Shown one piece after another: positions 1 through 3,465 of a stretch of 6,914 nucleotides of DNA. Source of the stretch: Candidatus Roizmanbacteria bacterium RIFCSPHIGHO2_01_FULL_39_8 (GTDB lineage: Bacteria > Patescibacteriota > Microgenomatia > UBA1406 > GWC2-37-13); assembly GCA_001789355.1 (NCBI GenBank), contig MFZI01000043.1, positions 1-6,914 on the forward strand. Reading direction: 5' to 3'. The translations under genes and the position numbers were made by a program. The first letter of the stretch is position 1; each line of letters starts with the position of its first letter. Below the pieces are notes generated by a model that worked only from the letters and a program-made list of their open reading frames with translations, searched no databases and had not been told where the DNA came from.

Positions 1-70
1 TTCTTTTGAAGCGTCTCCAAAGAGAGCTTTCGTCATAGTATTTTGGGAGTGCCTCTACAAAGGTTGACAT
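1..70 (-). CDS. 5' end of an unidentified protein gene, running off the left edge
   Basis: Read on the minus strand from an ATG at 70-68, the sequence stays open for 23 codons to the window edge and begins MSTFVEALPKYYDESSLWRR. The mix of acidic, basic and aromatic residues looks like a real protein N-terminus, with no signal peptide or membrane segment. A TATAAT (81-76) lies 5 nt upstream of the ATG, and an overlapping TATAGT (86-81) lies 10 nt upstream, so the gene has the same promoter-against-start arrangement as the rightward genes. No Shine-Dalgarno sequence is visible. Too little is present to name a family. The call rests on the open frame, the residue composition and the promoter position. 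Confidence 0.6.
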   Translation of the reverse strand, partial: MSTFVEALPKYYDESSLWRRFKR

Positions 71-75
71 GGCAC

Positions 76-86
76 ATTATACTATA
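76..86 (-). promoter_or_regulatory. -10 region for the left-edge minus-strand gene
   Basis: On the minus strand, overlapping TATAGT (86-81) and TATAAT (81-76) hexamers precede the ATG at 70 by 10 and 5 nt. Either would start transcription within a few bases of the ATG, so a leaderless message is likely. No good -35 hexamer is visible about 17 nt upstream. Confidence 0.5.
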
Positions 87-107
87 GGATCGTTTCTATT
101 TCCAGTG

Positions 108-236
108 TTATTGAACGTATGGAGTTTTGAACTTAAAAGAGTTTTCAAGGCTGAAATCTACGATTTCCTGCGCATTTTTGAATCCAAGTTTTTTTATTTC
201 TTTTTTCGGATCTACTTTCGGTAAATAACTTTTCAT
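108..236 (-). CDS. possible 42-residue small protein, unrecognised
   Basis: On the minus strand, ATG at 236 to TAA at 108 encodes 42 residues beginning MKSYLPKVDPKKEIKKLGF. It is rich in Lys and Glu, with a plausible amphipathic helix over residues 9-31, and it fills most of the gap between the divergent genes. The frame is also open further upstream, but that extension overlaps the yfcE-like gene and looks non-coding, so the start at 236 is preferred. A minus-strand TATAAT (254-249) ends 12 nt before this ATG, slightly farther than for the other genes here. No Shine-Dalgarno is present. It could be a real small protein, a remnant, or chance. Confidence 0.35.
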   Translation of the reverse strand: MKSYLPKVDPKKEIKKLGFKNAQEIVDFSLENSFKFKTPYVQ

Positions 237-243
237 ATCAGTG

Positions 244-269
244 TTGATATTATAAAATACTGGTATAAT
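244..269. promoter_or_regulatory. divergent promoter between the small minus ORF and the phosphoesterase gene
   Basis: On the plus strand an extended -10 (TGGTATAAT, with TATAAT at 264-269) ends 8 nt before the phosphoesterase ATG at 278, so transcription should start at the ATG. On the minus strand TATAAT at 254-249 points the other way, with 9 bp between the two hexamers. A TTGATA (244-249) resembles a -35, but its 14-nt spacer is short, so the rightward promoter probably relies on the extended -10. Confidence 0.6.
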
Positions 270-277
270 AGTCTTCC

Positions 278-787
278 ATGAAAATAGGTGTACTTTCAGA
301 TACGCACGATCAATACGAAAATATTTTAAAGGCAGTAGAGATTTTAAATCAAGAAAAAGTAAAGCTAACAATTCACTGCGGTGATTGGATTTCTCCTTTT
401 ACACTAAGATTTTATAAAAAATTAAAAAGTCCTATAAAGGGGGTGTTTGGAAACAATGATGGAGATAGATACTATCATCTTTTTCTTTCAAAAAAACTGA
501 AGCTTCCAATAGAGTTTGACGAACGTATTCTTAGTCTTACGCTGGGTGGCAGGAAAATATTTGTCTATCATGGTGATTATGGTGAGATTACGGATGCCCT
601 TATAACATGTGGAAAGTATGATGCAGTTTTTCATGGACACACGCACGTTCCTATAAATAAGTTGATAGGAAAAACACTCTCACTTAATCCTGGCACATTA
701 ATGTCCGTTACAGACGAAAAAACGAAGGGTGCTAGTCTTGCTATCTACGATACACAAAGCAATACAGCTCGACTTATAAAATTGTAG
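278..787 (+). CDS. YfcE/MJ0936-family metallophosphoesterase (phosphodiesterase)
   Basis: A cytoplasmic, metal-dependent phosphodiesterase of the calcineurin-like fold. The 169-residue length is normal for this single-domain family. All the metal-binding blocks are visible in order: DTH (D8, H10), GD (D36), GNND (58-61), HGD (98-100) and GHTH (H121, H123), followed by the family's NPGT turn (137-140). These ligands normally hold a binuclear Mn/Ni-type centre. Purified relatives cleave model phosphodiesters, and their natural substrate is usually unknown. The start at 278 is supported by the -10 element 8 nt upstream and by the usual MKIGVLSDTH opening. No Shine-Dalgarno is present. The next gene begins 21 nt downstream on the same strand, so co-transcription is likely. 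The physiological role cannot be read from the sequence. Confidence 0.93.
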   Translation: MKIGVLSDTHDQYENILKAVEILNQEKVKLTIHCGDWISPFTLRFYKKLKSPIKGVFGNNDGDRYYHLFLSKKLKLPIEFDERILSLTLGGRKIFVYHGDYGEITDALITCGKYDAVFHGHTHVPINKLIGKTLSLNPGTLMSVTDEKTKGASLAIYDTQSNTARLIKL

Positions 788-808
788 AATTATCTTTCCT
801 CAGTTTCT

Positions 809-1435
809 ATGGGAGAATTTCCGACAGCTTATCCAGATATTGATAGTTTTGTCAAATCTTCATTTATTGGTGACTATACTCAAATGAGTGCTCTTGCTCG
901 ATCAAGAAAACCTTTCAATAATGGAATTGTGGAGGGAATAATTGAGATAATGACCCCCAGAGCAGTACTTGAGCAAATGGCGCATGAGAAAGAAATTATT
1001 ACTTCTGCAGAATATTCTTCTTTTGACCTTTTACGGAGAGATAGAAATTTAGTAAGGGATTTAAAGCTTGTACCAGCACGAAGTCCACAGACGCAGATAG
1101 AATATGAACAAATGCAGAAAGATACTTTTTTAAATATTGTCCGTGGTCATTATATTAACTGTCCCTCCAAAATGACTTTAGTAAGAGAAATGTTTCCATC
1201 AGATCTTCCTACTGGAGTTGGACAATATGTCGTATGGCTGGGGGAAGATGATATTCCTGATTACCAAGTAGCCGAATTTATCGCAATAGTCACAAGTTTG
1301 TCCGGGTTTACACTAGATGATATTATTCTTTTTGAGCGTTCCAGGAAAACAACTACCCAATTTGCCAAAGTAGCAGTTCCCGAGTATAGACATATACATA
1401 TGTGGACAAGAGAAGAAATGCAGTTAACAAGGTAA
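809..1435 (+). CDS. unrecognised 208-residue protein, possibly DUF3605-like
   Basis: A soluble 208-residue protein with no signal peptide or membrane helix. The N-terminal half is helical and charged. The C-terminal half has a more conserved look: MFPSDLPTGVGQYVVWLG (128-145), an acidic turn, a helix over roughly 153-166, FERS (175-178), and RHIHMWTR (194-201). A proline-led 'P.GV.QYVVW' block followed later by a 'RH.H..TR' ending recalls DUF3605 proteins, which have no known activity. That resemblance is from memory and weak. The histidines near the end could be functional. The ATG at 809 has no Shine-Dalgarno and no well-placed -10, although a TAGAAT at 785-790 is present. With only 21 nt after the phosphoesterase gene, the two are probably co-transcribed. 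Confidence 0.8.
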   Translation: MGEFPTAYPDIDSFVKSSFIGDYTQMSALARSRKPFNNGIVEGIIEIMTPRAVLEQMAHEKEIITSAEYSSFDLLRRDRNLVRDLKLVPARSPQTQIEYEQMQKDTFLNIVRGHYINCPSKMTLVREMFPSDLPTGVGQYVVWLGEDDIPDYQVAEFIAIVTSLSGFTLDDIILFERSRKTTTQFAKVAVPEYRHIHMWTREEMQLTR

Positions 1436-1442
1436 GAAATGA

Positions 1443-1448
1443 TACAAT
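1443..1448 (+). promoter_or_regulatory. extended -10 in front of nadM
   Basis: TGATACAAT (TG at 1440-1441, TACAAT at 1443-1448) ends 9 nt before the nadM ATG at 1458, just after the preceding stop codon. It predicts a transcript starting at or next to the ATG. The bases between include AGGA (1449-1452), 5 nt from the ATG, which could act as a weak Shine-Dalgarno on read-through transcripts. Confidence 0.55.
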
Positions 1449-1457
1449 AGGATCGGT

Positions 1458-1946
1458 ATGAAGAAATATGCTATTGGATTATTCATTGGGAGATTTCAAC
1501 CATTTCATAAAGGACACCTTCATTTAATTAAACGATCTCTTCATTATGCTGATAAGCTCACCGTCGCCATTGGAAGCGCGAATAGGAGAGATAAGCAGAA
1601 CCCTTTATCATTAGAAAAGAGGAAAAAGATTTTAGGTGAGGTTCTAAAGCGGGAAAAAATAGAAGAAAGAGTCAATAAAATTGTATCTATTGACGATTAT
1701 CTAGAAAGTGATGATTTATGGTTGGAGAAGGCGCTTGAAAAAGCAGGGAAATTTGATGTACTAATTGGCAACGATGACTGGACTGATAATATTTTTGAAA
1801 AAGCAGGATATAGAGTATTAAGGCTTGGATTTTACAAGCGGCAATTGTATGAGGGAACAAAGATTCGAAAGTTGCAAAGAAATAGAATGAACTGGGAGTC
1901 TCGAGTGCCAGATTACACAGTAAAATATCTCAGTGAAAAAATATAA
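1458..1946 (+). CDS. nadM: nicotinamide-nucleotide adenylyltransferase, archaeal NadM type
   Basis: Joins NMN and ATP to give NAD and pyrophosphate, in the cytoplasm. The 162-residue length is typical of the compact archaeal-type NadM, shorter than bacterial NadD. The nucleotidyltransferase signature GRFQPFHKGH covers residues 11-20, with the HxxH-type ATP-binding pair H17 and H20. QNPLSLEKR (47-55) matches the family's NPF/ER substrate loop. GNDDW (104-108) lies in the middle, and the second ATP-phosphate motif reads GTKIR (133-137), in place of the common SSTxIR. A late WESRVP segment (146-151) fits the family C-terminus. The last 14 nt overlap the CoA-fusion gene, so the two are translated from one message. 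Together they complete two adenine-nucleotide cofactors, which suits an organism that takes up NMN or a close precursor. Confidence 0.92.
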   Translation: MKKYAIGLFIGRFQPFHKGHLHLIKRSLHYADKLTVAIGSANRRDKQNPLSLEKRKKILGEVLKREKIEERVNKIVSIDDYLESDDLWLEKALEKAGKFDVLIGNDDWTDNIFEKAGYRVLRLGFYKRQLYEGTKIRKLQRNRMNWESRVPDYTVKYLSEKI

Positions 1947-3045
1947 AAATATCATCTATGCGGGGACATTTGACCATCTTCATATTGGGCATAAGAAACT
2001 TCTTGATATGGCTTTCGAAATAGCAGAACATGTTTCTCTTGGAATTACTTCGGATGAAATGGTCAAAAATAAGATATTGAGTAAAACGATAGAGAAGTTA
2101 GAAGTCAGAAGCAAGAAGCTAGAGGAATATTTAAAAGAGAGAAAATACAAAAAAAGAGCAAGAGTATTTGTACTTGAAGATATATATGGGCCTTCGATTG
2201 GGAAGTTTTCCGCAGATGCATTGCTTGTGACGAAAGATACATTGAAAAATGGAAAAAAGGTCAATTCAGAGCGACAAAAGAGTGGATTTCCACCGCTAGA
2301 GTTGATAGTTGCACCTTTTGTCCTCGCCGATGATGAAAAGCCAATTACGTCGGAAAGAATAAGACTGGGAGAAATTGATAGATATGGGCATTGTTATTCG
2401 TTATTAGTTAACAGTTATTTGGGAAACCCCACTTGGCCAAAGCTACGCGGGGCAAGGAAAAAATTAATTTTGCCGGAGGTGATGAGGGAAGAGTTGAGAA
2501 AGCCGCTGGGAAAAGTAATCAGTGGGTCGGTAAATCAGTTAAATCAGGTGGCACAGAAAGCTATCCGATCGATCAATCAGTTCAAAATTGTTCCACCAGT
2601 CATTATCTCTGTCGGCGATATTATTACTTTAAGTTTGATACGTCAGAAATATATTCCCCATATTTCAATCATTGATTTAAGATCGAGAAGAGAGTCGATA
2701 CAGAGGGAAAAAATATACGAGACCATACAACTTGAGTGCGGCCCTGCCTCGCCGGCAGGCAGGCGCACCAAAGTTGCCTATGTCAAGACACAAAATAAAG
2801 CCGGAGAGATTAATCTTGAAGCGGGAAAAAGGATTAAAGAAGCTATTCATGACAGCATATTCGATAATAAAAAATCAGTAATCGAAGTTGAAGGAGAAGA
2901 AGATCTTTTGGCATTGCCTGCGATTCTTTTTGCTCCGCTTCATTCGATCATCCTATACGGACAGTGGAATTTGGGAGTGGTTGCAGTTGAAGTAACAGAG
3001 GAAAAGAAAAAAGAAGTTAAGCAATTATTAGGTAGATTCAGATAA
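1933..3045 (+). CDS. bifunctional fusion: archaeal-type phosphopantetheine adenylyltransferase plus GTP-dependent dephospho-CoA kinase (DUF359)
   Basis: Predicted to make CoA from 4'-phosphopantetheine in two steps on one 370-residue chain. Domain 1 (about 1-155) is an archaeal-type adenylyltransferase, with GTFDHLHIGH (11-20) for ATP binding, K101 in VTKDT, and ITSERIR (138-144) as the second motif. Domain 2 (about 175-370) is DUF359, shown in Thermococcus to phosphorylate dephospho-CoA using GTP. Its blocks are LPEVMREELRKPLGKVISG (180-198), VGDIIT (227-232), IIDLRSRR (246-253), NKAGEI (288-293), VEGEEDLLALPA (319-330) and YGQWNLGVVAV (342-352). The start is a GTG inside the end of nadM, without a Shine-Dalgarno, which suggests translational coupling. 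No in-frame ATG lies upstream of the GTFD motif. Residues about 270-278 (GPASPAGRR) come from a GC-rich palindrome unlike the rest of the gene. Eukaryotic CoA synthase is an analogous fusion but uses an unrelated kinase. Domain identity is firm; the catalytic assignment is by family. Confidence 0.9.
   Translation: MKKYKNIIYAGTFDHLHIGHKKLLDMAFEIAEHVSLGITSDEMVKNKILSKTIEKLEVRSKKLEEYLKERKYKKRARVFVLEDIYGPSIGKFSADALLVTKDTLKNGKKVNSERQKSGFPPLELIVAPFVLADDEKPITSERIRLGEIDRYGHCYSLLVNSYLGNPTWPKLRGARKKLILPEVMREELRKPLGKVISGSVNQLNQVAQKAIRSINQFKIVPPVIISVGDIITLSLIRQKYIPHISIIDLRSRRESIQREKIYETIQLECGPASPAGRRTKVAYVKTQNKAGEINLEAGKRIKEAIHDSIFDNKKSVIEVEGEEDLLALPAILFAPLHSIILYGQWNLGVVAVEVTEEKKKEVKQLLGRFR
2743..2763. 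repeat. GC-rich palindromic element inserted in frame in the DUF359 domain
   Basis: CCTGCC (2743-2748) is followed by GGCAGG at 2754-2759 and again at 2758-2763, around a GCCGGC core (2751-2756). It can form a hairpin with either copy. Almost every base is G or C, in a gene that is otherwise clearly AT-rich. Its length keeps the frame and it reads as PASPAGRR. It resembles short palindromes scattered through CPR genomes, although copy number cannot be judged from one window. Confidence 0.7.
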
Positions 3046-3070
3046 ATTGCCAAGCTAATACCTCCCGCAT

Positions 3071-3099
3071 TTGCATGGCTGTCAAAATTATGATATAGT
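3071..3099 (+). promoter_or_regulatory. promoter of the 75-residue orphan gene
   Basis: TTGCAT (3071-3076), a 17-nt spacer, and an extended -10 TGATATAGT (hexamer 3094-3099) make the best complete promoter in the window. The -10 ends 8 nt before the ATG at 3108, so the message should be leaderless. Confidence 0.65.
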
Positions 3100-3107
3100 A
3101 TTTTACT

Positions 3108-3335
3108 ATGACTTCAGTTGGGGAAACAAAACCAAAAATTGGCTTTCTCAATCAACTCGGTAACTTATTTGATTCTAATGCATACGTTGTTCTTCAAGCA
3201 CATAAGAAGCTTCTTGAAACAGATGGAGATCAATCTCAAGAATTGAAAAAAGATTGGAATAGAGCAAAAGACACCTTTGGTCCTTTTATTGGACTTGCAC
3301 AATTGCTTTTAGCAACCCGCTTGATAAAACCTTAA
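3108..3335 (+). CDS. unrecognised 75-residue protein
   Basis: A 75-residue protein with its own promoter and no family I recognise. It looks mostly helical. An N-terminal stretch GFLNQLGNLF (12-21) is followed by a charged middle (31-55), and a hydrophobic C-terminal segment, FGPFIGLAQLLLATRLI (57-73), ends in basic residues. That segment is too short and too polar for a confident membrane helix but could bind a membrane or a partner. There is no signal peptide and no Shine-Dalgarno. It stands alone: the upstream CoA gene ends 62 nt before it, and the leuS promoter follows 31 nt after it. Codon use looks normal, and the well-formed promoter argues that it is a real gene. Confidence 0.7.
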   Translation: MTSVGETKPKIGFLNQLGNLFDSNAYVVLQAHKKLLETDGDQSQELKKDWNRAKDTFGPFIGLAQLLLATRLIKP

Positions 3336-3366
3336 GGAAGCTTCATCACTAGTCAGGAGTATACTG

Positions 3367-3372
3367 TATAAT
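3367..3372 (+). promoter_or_regulatory. -10 element of the leuS promoter
   Basis: TATAAT (3367-3372), directly preceded by TG, ends 7 nt before the ATG at 3380. This matches the other genes here, but the ATG it serves begins the mini-ORF and not leuS itself. Any leuS transcript from this promoter carries an approximately 86-nt leader. No clear -35 was found. Confidence 0.6.
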
Positions 3373-3418
3373 TCTTCTTATGAAAAAATATATACCTAAA
3401 GAGTTTGAACAAAAGTGG

Positions 3419-3447
3419 CCCCACTTCGTCCTTCGGACTTCAAGGGG
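3419..3447. repeat. stem-loop repeat element in the leuS leader
   Basis: CCCC (3419-3422) pairs with GGGG (3444-3447). Inside, GTCC (3428-3431) pairs with GGAC (3435-3438) around a TTC loop, and the two stems are separated by a 5x5 internal loop. The centre also has three CTTC units at 7-nt spacing (3424, 3431, 3438). The element begins where similarity to the LeuRS N-terminus ends. There is no following T-run, so it does not look like a terminator. Confidence 0.6.
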
Positions 3448-3452
3448 CAAGC

Positions 3453-3460
3453 AGGGTGAT
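3453..3460 (+). promoter_or_regulatory. Shine-Dalgarno-like site for leuS
   Basis: AGGGTGAT ends 5 nt before the leuS ATG. GGTGAT matches the 3' part of the full consensus AGGAGGTGAT. It is the clearest Shine-Dalgarno candidate in the window, and it is needed because the leuS start is far from its promoter. It lies inside the mini-ORF, overlapping its last codons. Confidence 0.5.
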
Positions 3461-3465
3461 TAACT

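Larger units (their letters stand above)
3380..3463 (+). pseudogene. duplicate leuS 5' end forming a 27-codon upstream mini-ORF
   Basis: The first 13 codons encode MKKYIPKEFEQKW, against MRKYIPKQFESKW for the LeuRS that starts 86 nt later. That is 10 of 13 residues and 29 of 39 bases identical, with most differences at third positions, so it is a diverged copy and not a fresh duplication. After TGG the frame enters a GC-rich repeat, reads 14 unrelated residues, and stops at TAA 3461-3463, 2 nt before the leuS ATG. The frame differs from that of leuS, so it cannot extend LeuRS. Its ATG is the one placed correctly against the promoter. It may be the stump of an earlier leuS disrupted by the repeat or by gene replacement. 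If translated, it could couple to leuS by termination and reinitiation. Confidence 0.65.

Noticed and set aside
237..371. Upstream extension of the small minus-strand ORF to an ATG at 371
   Set aside because: It would overlap the first 31 codons of the phosphoesterase and its promoter, and the extension reads as antisense of a conserved gene.
84..1455. Shared 9-mer ATAGGATCG at 84-92 and 1447-1455, the latter in the nadM promoter
   Set aside because: The first copy is not followed by a start codon in the right place. A single short match like this is expected by chance.
1980..2264. 94-codon minus-strand open frame opposite the adenylyltransferase domain
   Set aside because: The translation is dominated by Ser, Phe and Leu, as expected from the reverse of an AT-rich Lys/Glu-rich gene.
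2433..2675. 80-codon open frame on the plus strand inside the CoA fusion gene
   Set aside because: It overlaps the conserved VGDIIT and preceding blocks of DUF359 in another frame, and has no signal of its own.
3331..3344. Adjacent small palindromes CCTTAAGG and GAAGCTTC after the 75-residue gene, considered as a terminator
   Set aside because: The stems are very short, have no loop, and no T-run follows.
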